Part shown: piece by piece, positions 42,606 to 54,939 of the stretch
Layout: each line of letters opens with the position of its first letter
How positions within the stretch are numbered: the first letter of the stretch is position 1
Assembly (NCBI GenBank): GCA_032622095.1
Contig: CP136061.1
Coordinates: 186,440,369-186,504,368, forward strand
Length of the DNA: 64,000 nt
From: Siphonodentalium dalli
Taxonomy: Eukaryota > Mollusca > Scaphopoda > Gadilida > Siphonodentaliidae
Direction of reading: 5' to 3'
The notes under the pieces: model-generated
Seen by the model: the letters and a program-made list of their open reading frames with translations, nothing else
Told to the model about the DNA's origin: nothing
The model's database searches: none
Position numbers and translations under genes: made by a program

Positions 42606-45032
42606 CTAAAACAAAGTAGGAATAAATCCAATTAGAAACACTAATTAATGTGTTTAAGGTGTGACATAGATCAATAAAATTTTCATAACAAATTCTGATT
42701 CTTGCATCTGTTGAAGGAATACCTTTTAATTTTTAAAGGCTAGAACATTTTGCAAAAGGATCTAACAGTGGAAACAACACACTTGTATGTAATGTATTTG
42801 TCCTAGTATCGTAATGTTATAATTACACTGCAGCTTCATTTTCACTGGGGGGGGGGGGGGGGGGGGGGGCACTGCATGCTCCTGCTAAATCCATCCAAAA
42901 TTGCATAATTGTTCCAGTGTGCATCGATAAATGCTAAGTTGCCCTCTCTGCAATGTTATACAAATTAGCGTGACAGCACTTAAAACGGTAAGTATTTTCT
43001 TAAAAATCAAATTTATTCTTTCAAAAATGAAAATTTTTGTGATTTTTCAGTATGACTCGGTATCCGTGTGTGTTGAATTTTATTTATAGATGAATTTGAA
43101 GAAATAAAGATGTTTCCATTGCAAAATAAATAGGGCGACTAAGTGTAGATAGTAACAAAAAGAATTCACTTTATGATGCAAGTCTGACATTTGGCACGAA
43201 AGACCAGTGTATGTCAACTATGAAGACTGATTATTTTCCAACAAACCAATCACAATGGTCGAAATATTCAAAATGGCCACCATTTTTACGAAATGGCCGC
43301 CACTTTTACGAAATGGCCACCACTTTTAAGAAATGGCCACCTTTTCAGATTTTACTCAGAAAGTGACTTCTATTCCTTATTTGAACATTTTAATATTTCA
43401 CTCAAATAAAGGGTGTTGTAGCATGGCTACAAGACTCTCTTTCCTCATACACCCCACCCAAATCCAACATGGCTGTCATCCAGAGGGATTCAAATAGGGA
43501 ACCCATGCCAGTTCTCAGCCCTTTACCGATATAGGTCAAACAAAGAGTGGTGTAGGGTGGCCCCCAAGAAACACCACATATTCACCAAACACATCCGATT
43601 CAAAATGGTTGCTGCACAGATGGGTCCAAATAGGGTACCACTGGTTTGAACTTTCCAATTGTTGGAAATTTCCAACCTACCTGACACCACATACTGCTGG
43701 TATATTTTCAATTGATAGCAATTTCAAACCAAAAGTTGGACTAAATATAGAACAGATTTGCTAGAGTTGGTCTAAAACAACAAATGTCCCCCTAATCAAC
43801 CAACTAACAATTTCAACCTATAAGTGGTGTAAATGCTGTTTGAAAATTTTGACCAAAGTTGGAGGGTGAGACACCCCGACCCCCAAACCCCCAAAAAATC
43901 CCCCTGTCGCCTCATCCCCGGGGTGTATTCCCGGGGGTGGAATACACCCCTTTGGTAATATCCCCGCTGCCAAGCCACCGAATGCACATCCATCGTATAG
44001 CTTGTTATCGCAAAGGTAACATATAATTTTGTGATCTTTTATAAACCTTGTTTAAACAGACTTACGAACTTCACATGACAATAATTATGACCGGCTGCAT
44101 TAAAAACAATACCAAGATGATAATAAACTGATGATTGTAGTAAAATTGAGCACATGCTCCACTCAGAATGGTTTCGGATTTGTCATAGTAAAAACACTGG
44201 AAATGATTAGGTTGGGAAAAGATACAAAGAATTGAGGTTTATTGAATCCCGCGGACCAAGAGCCGCTTTACATATACTGAATGGCGTTTTATTGAGGGGG
44301 AAACGCAATTTTCTTATATAAACTTCTCACATTTACGCTTCCTGGGCTCAATTTCTGGGCATGGTAGAATTTGTCTGAGATTTCCCAAGTTCCCATTGGT
44401 CACATCTTTTGTCTTTTAACAACTGGGAAGCTTTTATAGTTCGCCTACTCAATTTTGTTTTCGCGAGACCACCTCCAAGTTCAACGTGGATCTAAGCGTA
44501 TTTCATAGCATACGCTGTACAGAAGAAAAAGCTAATTATGCCCCTCCTCACGTTGGTCATTATTGAAGACAGTTCTGATCTCGACTGTACTAATTCATTC
44601 AGTGTGTGCTTCAAATTATTGACATAGTATGTGACATGTGACGTCATATGGCACGTGCTCAACCGGAAGCTACACTGTAATAAAGTCAGCTGTTTAGCTT
44701 TCTTTGTATCTATTTCGTGTCAACATGATTGAACCAATAACTTCATATTACACGGGATGTCGGGCATGTGTATTGCCATGCTTATAATATAATCATATCA
44801 GACTGTTTGGATGATGCCAATGGCTTCTTTTTAGGCTGTTACATTACAACTGCGTTTTACATTCAATATGTTTGTATTGTGTACGTTTATTAAAGCGTGC
44901 ATATTGCGCTTAGATACTAGAACGTTTTTATTTTTTTTGACAATCAGTAATAGCCGATGTTCAACTGCGAGGTACGATTACTATCTGATGGGCTATTATC
45001 GGCCGATTCCGATTATCGGAACATCACTGTCC
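42606..45032. other. Intron with low-complexity elements
   Basis: It holds a 23-G run at 42847-42869, a 20-bp minisatellite at 43271-43341, and a GC-rich inverted stretch at 43915-43950 (CCCCGGGGTGTATTCCCGGG, then GGAATACACCCC). The rest shows no supported gene. Sequence near 44975-45020 (GGGCTATTATCGGCCGATTC) resembles hAT subterminal words, but no ends were found. Confidence 0.5.
43271..43341 (+). repeat. Minisatellite, 20-bp unit, about 3.6 copies
   Basis: The unit AAATGGCCACCACTTTTACG is repeated with one or two changes per copy. The last unit is cut after AAATGGCCACC. Confidence 0.9.
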
Positions 45033-45651
45033 AAGATGGCCACTGCCCACTGGCAACAATGTTTTTTAACAAATTTTGGAAAAAAACCATTGGCTCCCAT
45101 CTAGAGGTCACCCCCCCCCCCTATAGATCCTTATTAAGTTTGATGACGATCGGATGAGGGATGTAGGCTGTGCCGAAGGATTTAGTCATGCAGAGAGCAA
45201 AATACAAGATGGCAGCCATGTTTTTAACGAAGTTCGGAGATAATTGATGGTTCTCATCTATAGGTCACCCTGAAGATCCATATGAAGTTTGGTGGCGATT
45301 AGATGAGGAATGTGGTCTGTAGGATGTGTGGAATATTTAGTCAATGCAAAGAGTGAAATGCAAGATGACAGCCGGCGGCCAGGTTTTTCATCGAAATTGC
45401 TCAAATTTGATAGCTCCCATCTAGAGGTGATCCAAAACATGCCTGTAAATTTCAAAATATTTCTCCAATAAATGCGGGCTGCAGAGTGTGCCAATGGATT
45501 TGAATTTTGGAAATAACTGATGGCTCAAATCTAGAGGTCACCCCTAAGATCAGTATGAAGTTTGATGATAACTGGATATGGGATGTGGCCTGTAGGGTGA
45601 GCAAAAGGAAATTGCTGACAGATGCTGACAGATACAAAGTAAAGTTGACCT
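45033..45651 (+). repeat. Diverged units of the 162-bp repeat
   Basis: CAAGATGGC-like starts at 45033, 45204 and 45363 give spacings of 171 and 159 bp. Shared words with the right-end satellite are CCCATCTAGAGGT and GATTTAGTCATGCA. The array is interrupted by the truncated LINE at 45667. Confidence 0.75.
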
Positions 45652-45666
45652 AAAAATGAAGACGAA

Positions 45667-46683
45667 CATGGGTGCCAAACTCATGTAAAAAATGGAAATC
45701 GGAAATAAAAGACGACTCACAATCATGGGACAATATATTTCGTAATCCATTTACTACCACGCCTGACACCAAACTTCAATGGCTCCAATATAGAATTAAT
45801 ACGAGAATCCTCTCGACGAACAAATTTCTGAAGATAGCAGGAATAAGAGCTGATGATCTATGTAAGAGATGCGAAAATACTCAAGAAAACATTTCTCACA
45901 TTTTCTGGGACTGCCCACACACAAATCGGTTCATAACTGAACTTCTATACATATTACCAAACCAAATATGCTTTTTGGCGCTAATCACTGTCAAGTGAAT
46001 TCCATCATAAACTACTTTCTACTTGTGCTAAAGCAATATATTTATAGGACTAAATTTGACCCGATCCCACTCTCAATAAAGGCGTTTGTCGCTGAATTGA
46101 AATTCAAATATGAATGCGATAAGTACACATCCAGATGCAACATGCTATATCAAGAGTTTCAAAAGCGATGGCTACCCTTTGAAAATGTAATTAATGACAA
46201 CACTGATTGACTTTCTGACATCCACAAATAAAACTAACTTTATACATGTATATACTCCGAATAACACAGTTATATCCATATAGCCCGGAACCCGAGCCAT
46301 CGCTCAAATTTACATTAATCATTTCTTAACTCGATCATCAAAAGGCCGACAAAAATTTATCAGCGCCAATCCTAACTCTTTATGTTACAGTATAAATGAC
46401 GTTCTTAATTCAGTGCGCTAACGTTGTGTCGCCCAATGGCCAACGGAATAACAATCTATTTATCTCTTTACCACAACTATATGATTCACGTATGATTTTA
46501 CTAATGTCGCCAGTGAGAAAGTAGCCCAAGTGAAATTCACTTGGGAGCGTGCAAAAGTGAGTGCTAGAATATAATATGTATCAATGTATTGTTACTATAA
46601 TGCTTGTGCTATACGTATGTCTGTCTGTCTCATTCTTTTTGTTATATATACTTCCTCAATAAAAAAAAAATTAAAAAAAAAAA
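45667..46683 (+). mobile_element. 5'-truncated LINE copy with 15-bp target duplication
   Basis: AAAAATGAAGACGAA lies at 45652-45666 and again at 46684-46698, directly after an A-rich tail starting near 46660 (AATAAAAAAAAAATT). Between them is the 3' end of the same LINE family as 32291-38990. This is the classic product of target-primed reverse transcription that stopped early. The insertion is within the diverged 162-bp repeat. Confidence 0.92.
45672..46210 (+). pseudogene. LINE ORF2 C-terminal remnant
   Basis: Two overlapping frames (45672-45998 and 45968-46210) correspond to the last part of the LINE reverse transcriptase ORF. The first has TTPDTKLQWLQYRINTRILS and a C-x2-C...H...C finger (CKRC, HIFWDC). 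The second has LKQYIYRTKFDPIPLSIKAF. The near-complete copy has the same order with similar residues (TTPDTKLQWLQF; IKQYIYRTKF). A single frameshift separates the two parts. Many substitutions show that the copies are separate lineages rather than a recent pair. Confidence 0.9.
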
Positions 46684-46838
46684 AAAAATGAAGACGAAAC
46701 CCTTCCCCCCCCCCCCATGCTGGTTCATTAGCATGGAACAGATCATCAAAATCTGACATATGATTGACAGACCACATTCCTATATCCCCCACCAAACCTA
46801 GCTTGAGGAGGGTAATTAGGAGATACTACAATACCTAC

Positions 46839-46916
46839 CTTCTCTTCAGACAAGAATACTTTACTCTCTTCATACTGTTGTCTGACTTTTTCCAAATCAG
46901 AACTAAGCTTGTGAAT
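46839..46916 (-). CDS. Coiled-coil gene, exon
   Basis: A 78-nt exon after CTTATTTTTAG and before GTAGGT, in phase 0 at both ends. It encodes IHKLSSDLEKVRQQYEESKV and six more residues, a strong heptad repeat. It follows exon 48447-48615 in phase. Confidence 0.8.
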
Positions 46917-47561
46917 CTAAAAATAAGAAGCGAAGATATTGAATATAAAGTTGAAATATCAAGTCTTGATATATACAATTGTAATTTGAAATATGTAATG
47001 AGCACTGACCATTCAATTACTGTTGATATAATATCGGGGGTTTTAAAAGATGACATGAGATCAACGGAACCATATCTCAAAACTATCAAATATTTGACAT
47101 AAAAATGCAAATATAAGTCAATTTCTAGCTCAACTGTTTCTGCTAATACTCTTAAGCTATATCACTATAAGTTAAAAGTACATAAGGCTTTTGAGGCGAG
47201 CAAATGTGCAAAAATTATGAAAATATGTAACAATTAACATCATCAACAAGATCATAGAGAAATAGAAAAACTTTGATCTTATTTCTTATTGTTGACTCTC
47301 AAATAACTTAATTGTGATAATAACCTAAAATCTTGAAAACATTGTTATATATAAACAGTTACTTTATCAACAAACACGGCTGATGACAATTACAATTCAA
47401 ATGTATTGTTGAACATAAAACAGTATTATCATAAACCAATTTGACTAGTTGGTTTACATTGAAGGAAACTTGGCCTGTAGTTTCCTTATATTATATGAAT
47501 AACCCAGCAAATGAATAATAAACCATTCCAATTTATACTGTTATAAACTGTATAGGCAAAT

Positions 47562-48409
47562 TAGTGTTGAAACGATTAGGGGTTTCAGAAGTCAAGTAGA
47601 CGATGAGAATTCAACTACAAGCTGATTAGCCGAATCACCGTCTCCCAGGGACAGAATGACTTTTCAAACAATATATTGAAAACAGTTATTCGTATGTTTC
47701 TGGCTAATTACTCCAAAAATATGTTGTTAATGCCAACTTATTGATACTTGTCATAAGTAATCCAGTCAAAAATAAAAATAATAGGCTCGATGAATGTATT
47801 GATCTAATATGTATGAATAAAGAGTAGAGGTCAACATGTTTTTACAAAATCGGGATTTCCAAATACGTAATGCAAAAAAAAATCCAGAACTGCCGAACCT
47901 GGTGACCGGTGCTAGAAGCTTTCTTTGAAAAAAACATGCCAGGTTGATGAATTAGGCCTAATAACAACTGCTGTCACTGTGGTATATCGATCATAAGCCG
48001 ATGACAGCAGTCAGCAGTGATTAGCTAATTATATACACAACAGGCCAGTTAGCACAGCAGCTCACTTGCACATAGTTGTCAGTGCTTTTTTAGATAAACT
48101 GGGACACCGCATATGATTAGTTGAGCTCTCGATAGATCTGCATGTGCTACACTTGTGCTAACACACAGCAGCATATCGGTGTTATCAAAGTGTTGCTACA
48201 GGGGGAAATAACTGGATCGCTGAATAATAAGGCTACTGTTTTATTGCTAAGTTTTTTGTCATGTGCAGGCAAAATTACACCTTATGTTGTTTAAGGTGAT
48301 TAGCAGGCCAAGTTGGGGATTCATTTTGACCAATAAACTGGCTGATTTCAGCGTCAACTTATTTAGTAATCTAGTCAACGTCAATTAGTCAACTAATCGT
48401 TTCATTACT
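47562..48409. mobile_element. Non-autonomous hAT-like element, about 850 bp
   Basis: The left end TAGTGTTGAAACGATTAG and the right end (inverted: AGTAATGAAACGATTAG) match over most positions. Flanks AGGCAAAT and AGGAAAAT form an 8-bp duplication with one mismatch. Its right end is 37 bp from the donor border of exon 48447-48615. No transposase is seen. Confidence 0.7.
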
Positions 48410-48446
48410 AGGAAAATCTATTCAAGAATGAATGGGTTAACGGAAC

Positions 48447-48615
48447 CTGTGAATCTGAATCTTTGATCTGACTTTCAAGAAGTGAGTTCTCTTTCTCTAG
48501 CCCGATGATCTTACTCCTTATATCTTCACTCTTGTCTTGAAGTTTTGTAATCAACCCTTTCAACTCATCATTCTCTTTTTGAACTTCTTGTTTCAAATCA
48601 ACAATGTATTGAAGA
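48447..48615 (-). CDS. Coiled-coil gene, exon
   Basis: A 169-nt exon after CACTTCATTTCAG and before GTTCCG (a weak but GT-containing donor). Its first base completes the codon opened by exon 58753-58911 (phase 2), and it ends at a codon border. The peptide has LQYIVDLKQEVQKENDELKG, LITKLQDKSEDIRSKIIGLE and KENSLLESQI: a continuous leucine-heptad coiled coil of about 55 residues and the clearest of all the exons. Confidence 0.85.
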
Positions 48616-49784
48616 CTGAAATGAAGTGCAAGCTCGGTCATATGTTTTTAAAAAGAATTCTTGCATCAGCAGCAAAATAAAATTAGGCAACATATTAGCT
48701 CCCATTCATTATGCAGATATACAGTAAGTACGAGCCCTATGCCAGACACTTTGAAATGGTTTGGGTGCCTGGAGATTGAGCGCCTGAACTAATTGCAAAA
48801 ATTTATCAAGACCAGTGTCCACTGATAATAACCTTCAGTCTGATCAATGTGCATCAGATCGTACATTTGTGACTAGACTTGTCACATCATGGTACTCCTA
48901 TATGAAAGTATATTCTGCCAAGTTTAAAAAACATTGACCAACAAGGGGTGCATATAGGAAGATGGCTTTCTTCAAGTTTTTTTGCCTGGAAGAGTGGATC
49001 TGTCGCAAAAGAGTTACCGTAAATTTTGGTGTATAAGTCGCATCTTTTTTACCTGAATATTTAGCCCAGAATATTGGTGCGCCTTATACAACGGTAACTC
49101 AAAATGGGGGTGAAATCCTGAATCATTTTCGGGGACTTTGAGTGATGACCGGTAAGTACACACGTGTCGCGATGACAAGGAGATATTCAGAGGAAATATC
49201 GGCGGAGATTCAGCCACAAAAACTCTCCAAAGAAGGATAATATTCATTGAATTAAAATATTGAACACAGTTATCTTACTCTTCACCATTATTCACTTTTA
49301 TTCCCAAAATCCCAGAAAGAATGATATAACTGGATATGTGTGAAAACGAAAGTACAATTTCGGAATAAACAATAAAAGGGAAACATCTTACGTAAGTATT
49401 TATAAGTAAGTATATTCCTATCATATATAAATATTTAAATATTATAAATTTTTGTCTTGTTTTTATTACCAAAAACCTACCCAAAATACGATTTTGATAG
49501 ACCATTTGCAGAAATGGGACTGCGCAAAAGATATAACGCCCTCTTCGACATTTCGGGAAATTCCCTGTCTATAGTCCATATCAAAATCCATGGATCTGTC
49601 TTTGATTAAAAAAAAAAAAAATCCAAACAAGTTCAATCAAGTAAAGTCTTAACATTATGTGACACGCGCGCTCAGAAATGAATTGTAATCACGAGAACAA
49701 TAGAAAATTGTCCCTGGTGAGATGTACCGCTATAAACCATACTTCTAATTGCTCAGCGAATTGTAAAACAAATAAAAGGTCAGC

Positions 49785-50675
49785 AGACCACAGTGTCCCC
49801 CGAAAAAGGGGCAAGTCGATGCCGCTTTGTTGAAGAAATTTTTAAAAAATGTTGAAATTTTCTAAGTTGAAAAGGGTTAATAACTCCGTAAAAAAAAAAA
49901 AAATTCCGTCATCTATATACATGTTGCACATCTCCAATATGTGGGTAACAATACTTTGAAGTTTAAAATATCTACGATCAAAACTGTAGGAGGAGTTGAT
50001 TACACCACGAAGGTACCCTCATACAGAAAATTATAAAAAATGTTGAAATTTTCTAAGTCAAAAAGGGTTAATAACTCCGTCAAAAGAAAAAATTTCCGTC
50101 ATCTATATACATGTTGCACATCTTCAATATATGGGCAACCATATTCTGAAGTTACAAATCTCTAGGATGAAAACTGTAGGAGGAGTTGATTACACCACGA
50201 AGGTACCCTCATACAGAAAATTATAAAAAATGTTGAAATTTTCTAAGTCAAAAAGGGTTAATAACTCCGTCAAAAGATAATTTTTCCGTCATCTATATAC
50301 ATGTTGCACATCTTCAATATATGGGCAACCATATTCTGAAGTTACAAATCTCTAGGATGAAAACTGTAGGAGGAGTTGATTACACCACGAAGGTACCCTC
50401 ATACAGAAAATTAAAAAAAATGTTGAAATTTTCTAAGTCGAAAAGGGTTAATAACTCCGTCAAAAAAGAATTTTTCCGTCATCTATATACATGTTGCACA
50501 TCTTCAATATATGGGCAACAATATTCTGAAGTTTCAAATCTCTGGAATGAAATCTGTAGGAGGAGATGATTACACCATGAAGGTACTCAAAAGTGTGACG
50601 GACGGACGGACGGACGAACGGACGGACGGACCCCATTTCTATAGTCCCCCAAAAATAAATTTTTCGGGGGACAAA
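49785..50675 (+). repeat. Tandem array, 190-bp unit, hairpin-flanked
   Basis: TGTTGAAATTTTCTAAG recurs at about 49850, 50041, 50231 and 50421, a steady 190-bp period with four units, the middle two nearly identical. The array is preceded by GGTCAGCAGACC and TGTCCCCCGAAAAAGGGG hairpins. It is followed by GGACGGACGG runs and a final hairpin (TCCCCCAAAAA paired with TTTTTCGGGGGA). Related single units occur at 57880-58040. Confidence 0.9.
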
Positions 50676-51090
50676 AAGCATGTGGTTACAACAAGCGGCA
50701 GCATTCATTAGCATATTAATGTCACAACATTATTTGACATGTACACTGAGACATGACTTGTAATCAAGAGAATAACAGACCATTGTCCCTGGTGAGATGT
50801 ATTCACAAGTCCTCCTAATTGATCGCCGCTCAGTGAATCGAGAAACTGAAAAGCATGTGGTCACTACAAGCGGCGGCATTCTTTGAAGTTCGCTTTACTG
50901 CAGTGAGCGACATATCGATGCTGGCTTCAGCGCAGGGTCAAAGTGTATATTTCTTTTAACACCCGCCAATATTGTTTATTAAGTTATTAAAACATATTCT
51001 ATATGCTCTATATAATGGGTCACTTTGAGATTTTGGGTCATAACCGTTTTAGCTATATATTGTACTATATATTCACATACTTTGATCATT

Positions 51091-51205
51091 ATGGATAAAC
51101 GTGGGATTAAGCACAAACATCAGAGTTACGAAACTAGATTCAAGTTGGAAGTTGTTAAGTTTGCAGAACTTAACGGTAACCGTGCTGCCGAAAGACAATA
51201 TGGAG
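51091..51205 (+). pseudogene. Pogo/CENP-B-like transposase N-terminus, disrupted
   Basis: The peptide MDKRGIKHKHQSYETRFKLE, then VVKFAELNGNRAAERQYGV, is the first helix-turn-helix of pogo/Tigger-type transposases (a basic start, then F-K-L-x-V-V, then GNRAA). After the valine the frame runs into the TIR of another transposon at 51209. Beyond that element, 53758 onward reads SEK-like residues that would continue the motif. Confidence 0.75.
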
Positions 51206-51208
51206 TCA

Positions 51209-53754
51209 TAGTCCAGGCACATTAGACATGGAAGTGGAAAGGTAAGGAAATAAATCGGGGAAAGCTGATTTTTTTTTATTATTTTGGCCATAACATCGCG
51301 GACGCGTCACGAAAAGTCCCCTAAAATCCGATTTGAGCTTTCTGAGTTACATCATTTTTTCCATATAATTAAACAAAAAAATATTTTTCACAATGATGGA
51401 AATAATTGGATGTTGTAACAATTTTTCAGCCGAAACGTATACAAAAAGCACTCAATATTGTTCGATATACAATTCTCGAACCAACGACACCCATTCAAAG
51501 GGAAATGTCGAATTAATTTCGCATATATAGATATGAAATAAAACACTGAGCCAAAATACTGACGATTTTGAAGACAAACGGATGTATTCGATTTCTCAGG
51601 CTTCTCAAAACATAGGCGCAAGCTATCTATTTTAAAAACTGCACAGACACCACCCCGTCGAACTAGCGAGTACGCACATCATAAGTTGTCAAAACTTGTA
51701 AAAACATAACGCTACCCACGAAACTGGTTGTCAACGATCTGGTCGTATTTTGCTCTTCTATTTTGTCTAAGCTAGTCATATGCATTACTAAGTTATACCA
51801 GTCTATGTGAAATATGAGTACGAGAGCGAATATAGTGACACGATCAGAATACTACAAACGCGGTCATGAAATGGCTATCAAAATGGCCGCAACCACCAAG
51901 CTAAGCCGAAATGATGGCAACTTATTATATAACCACCTAGTAGGTAAAATACGTATTAACAATATACAAGTCACTTGTTAAATATCTTTAAAGGTACACA
52001 GTTCATTAAAACAGATCCATGTGGAGGATTTATCGGCCATTGCAACGCAGGTCAAACCCAATGAATTACGTCTTTAAAATTTCGGGTTTTCTGTTTACAG
52101 TCGGGGCCAAAAATAATAATTTCGGGCATGCAACATACGAAGTAATGTTTCGCCACAGTGTATGGTAGTTTCGTTCGGCGTGATGATAAATTATTGAATG
52201 TAACGCAGAAACTTAAGTGCATATCCTTGCGGTATAAATAGTAGTTACATTTCCGGATTGTTCATCACTGTACATGATAATAAACCACACACGTATGTTG
52301 CAATGCTTATTATATTGCAAAGAAACCACCACCTCTTCAAAAGATTAGCACTGCATCACACCAGATCAAATAGACAGCACATCGTACATTTTATATGACT
52401 AATTTTCGTGCTGCTTCCAAACCGGTCTCTTAGTAAACAATTTGTTCAACTTACTTCAGTCGGCAACTTGCAACTGGAATATGCTATTACGCAATGTACA
52501 ATATTAGTTTTCCGTTTTTTGTTGTTTGAAAATATCTTGCCAAAACCACCCATGAACTTGTGCAAAATATCAGGTGATCAGCGTTTAAAGCTGTTATTTC
52601 AGCGTTGAACATTGACTCAATGTTGCTAGTTATGGTTGTTAGTTCAGCAGATATGTGTAACATTAGGGAGAAGGGATACACACGGTAATGCGGTTGCAGA
52701 AAACATAGTACCCTTCGCTTATATGTGACCTTGGTGAATATAACCAAATATTATTTCCAGTTATAAAGACAGTCTCTGTCACAGAGTATGTGGGCAATTT
52801 TGGTCAAGTTTAGATTTTTTTAAAGAAAGTATATGGTACTCCTTTGTGTTTTGATAAATTGCTTTCATAGTATACCACCATGCATTCTTGTGATAACAGC
52901 GAAATATTCGTGTTTTATTACTTAATCTTAGGCAAAAATTAATAATATTTTAAGACACGGAGAATATAATCTACACAATTCACCCATTACTCTATGAATG
53001 TCTCTCATACTGCTCTATAGCAGTGTATTTCAAAAGGTTTGATGGTGTATATATCAAAAGAAACGATGACCGGTCACATTAGTGATACTGCTATGAGCAC
53101 ATATATTTCGGCTTCTAGGAAAGGTCACAGAATCAATTCTTCGCTATTAAATTTCATTTTACAGTGTAGTGTACATATATATCACACGATTCAAGATAAA
53201 TAGTGCAGAAAAAATTGCCTTATTCTTCCGTTTCTTTGCAGTCAAAAAGTCCAGATTTAACCATTTTATGAGACCTTGCTTTTCGCTATATCTCTCGCGA
53301 TATATATTAGAGATAATTCGTACATACCCGATAAAATGTTTCTCTTATTCTCTGCAATCATTCTTCCTCACATGTTTCGAGCGTGTTGTCACTCTTATGG
53401 GACTAGCTATTCAATTATGCATAAAATGTAAATTTCATTCTATTTTGGCCATTTTGGCGGCCATTTTGGGACATCAATTCTACTTATATGGTTCACGGCT
53501 AAGCATTGTTTGTATGTATGTCAATGTATTATGAATTTGGAATTAATTGATCTACACATGACTGCATTCCCATATGGCCTGATGGAGATGCTTCAGAATT
53601 TGAACCACTCCGAAAAATCAAGATATCTCAAAAAGCTCAACTCGGATTTTAGGGGACTTTTGCCATGTTGTTCATAAACATGTTCTTATTGATCCCTGAA
53701 AAAATCAGCTTTCCCCAATTTTTTGCACTAGTGAAACCTTATGTGCCTGGACTA
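51209..53754. mobile_element. TIR element of 2.5 kb with TCA duplication
   Basis: The ends are TAGTCCAGGCACAT and its inverse ATGTGCCTGGACTA. Further in, GGGGAAAGCTGATTTTTT and AAAAGTCCCCTAAAATCCGA recur on both sides in inverted order, so the imperfect TIR spans about 100-170 bp. TCA flanks both ends (51206-51208, 53755-53757). A 3-bp duplication would suit PIF/Harbinger- or CACTA-like elements, but the TIR start matches neither well. I see no transposase. Confidence 0.75.
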
Positions 53755-53769
53755 TCAGTGAGAAATATA

Positions 53770-54320
53770 GGTATAGGTGGCCATGTTTTTTTTTTACAAA
53801 TTTCGGGAAAAAAAGGAGGCTCCCATCTAGAGGTCATCCCAAAGATCCATATGAAGTTTGGATGATAAATATGACCTTTAAAGTTTGCTAAAGGATTTAG
53901 TCATACAAAAAGTAAAATCCAAGATCGCCACTGGCAGCCATGTTATTTAACAGAATTTGGAAAAAATGGTAAACACCCATTTAGAGGTCAGAAGATCGGA
54001 GGAGGGATATGCTCTGTAGGATGCGCTAAATTATTTAGTGATATAAGGAGTAATATCCAAGATGGCTGAATTTAGTGATATAAGGAGTAATATCCAAGAT
54101 GCCTGAATTACAAAATCGTTCAAATTCGACAGCTTCCATCTAGAGGTGATCGAAGACTCACATACCAAATATCGTTGAAATCAGTCAAAGTTTGTTTGAG
54201 TTATCGTGTTAATGGTCGCGAACAAACAAAATTGCCAAAAATAGACAACTAAGTCCCAAAACTTTTGTATAAAAGATTGGACAAACCTGGTTTTCGAACT
54301 CGGTTGACATTTGTTTGAGT
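53770..54320 (+). repeat. Diverged units of the 162-bp repeat
   Basis: GGCCATGTTTTTTTTTTACA, CTCCCATCTAGAGGTCATCC, GATCCATATGAAGTTTGG, GATTTAGTCATACAAA and CATCTAGAGGTGATC mark about three units. A 35-bp stretch (AATTTAGTGATATAAGGAGT) is directly doubled at 54030-54100. Two GTTTGAGTTATCG words end the block. Confidence 0.7.
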
Positions 54321-54939
54321 TATCGCGCTAATGGCCTCGCGCCTGCCGGACGTCTGCCTACCGACCTCGGCAAAGCATAAGTCGAGTTTTTGAAAAACTC
54401 GAATAATAAATGAAGTAATACAATCTGAGACAAAATTACAGGGTTGCAAAAAAATTATATGTTGAAACAGGGGAATAACAGGTTCCAATGGTACTAAATA
54501 TTTGGGCCAAGTTTCAAAACAATTTGACTTAAAAATGAAGAAATACAGGCTTGGACAAAGTTGCAGACAGACGGACAGGAAGTCAACCACTTGTCAGGAA
54601 TTTATGTGATGGCTATATCTATTCTATGATTCTATGCTTGAATGGGTTGGGACTATAGACCTATACAGGATATGAGTTAAAGCCACTGGCCAATAAATGG
54701 CCTTTTTATCATTTGTTTTAGCCGTGTATTGACCTGTTATGTCGTTTATTCGGGAGTGCTCCAGATAAAACAAGTGTTTCAGTGGTCATTTAAATATTTG
54801 CTCCGACTTTTGCCTTCAGACACAGGTTCATCCCGAGAATTTTTATCAACCAGCCAGCTGAACCAGTAAAAAAAGAAACTCAGCACGTCTAGTCGATCTA
54901 TTACCAGCCATGTATAACAAAGCCGATGAGCATTACAAA
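54321..54939. other. Spacer with no recognised feature
   Basis: Sequence between the repeat units and a hAT element. It contains AAGTTGCAGACAGACGGACAGG, in parts AAGTTGCAGACAGACGG, which resembles the ends of the ACGG-run families. No gene. Confidence 0.4.

Larger units (their letters stand above)
49017..51208 (+). mobile_element. Pogo-like DNA transposon, second copy, interrupted
   Basis: The left terminus CCGTAAATTTTGGTGTATAA follows a TA (49015-49016). The sequence to about 49560 matches the right half of the 30571-31886 element inverted (shared GAGATATTCA, ATATCGGCGGAGATTCAGCC). The middle is lost or replaced by a tandem array (49785-50675). A transposase start is at 51091. The element is then broken by another transposon at 51209 and probably resumes at 53758. 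No right terminus was found. Confidence 0.8.

Noticed and set aside
53169-53534. 121-codon open frame in the 2.5 kb TIR element
   Set aside because: No recognisable domain, AT-rich and hydrophobic by composition; likely chance.
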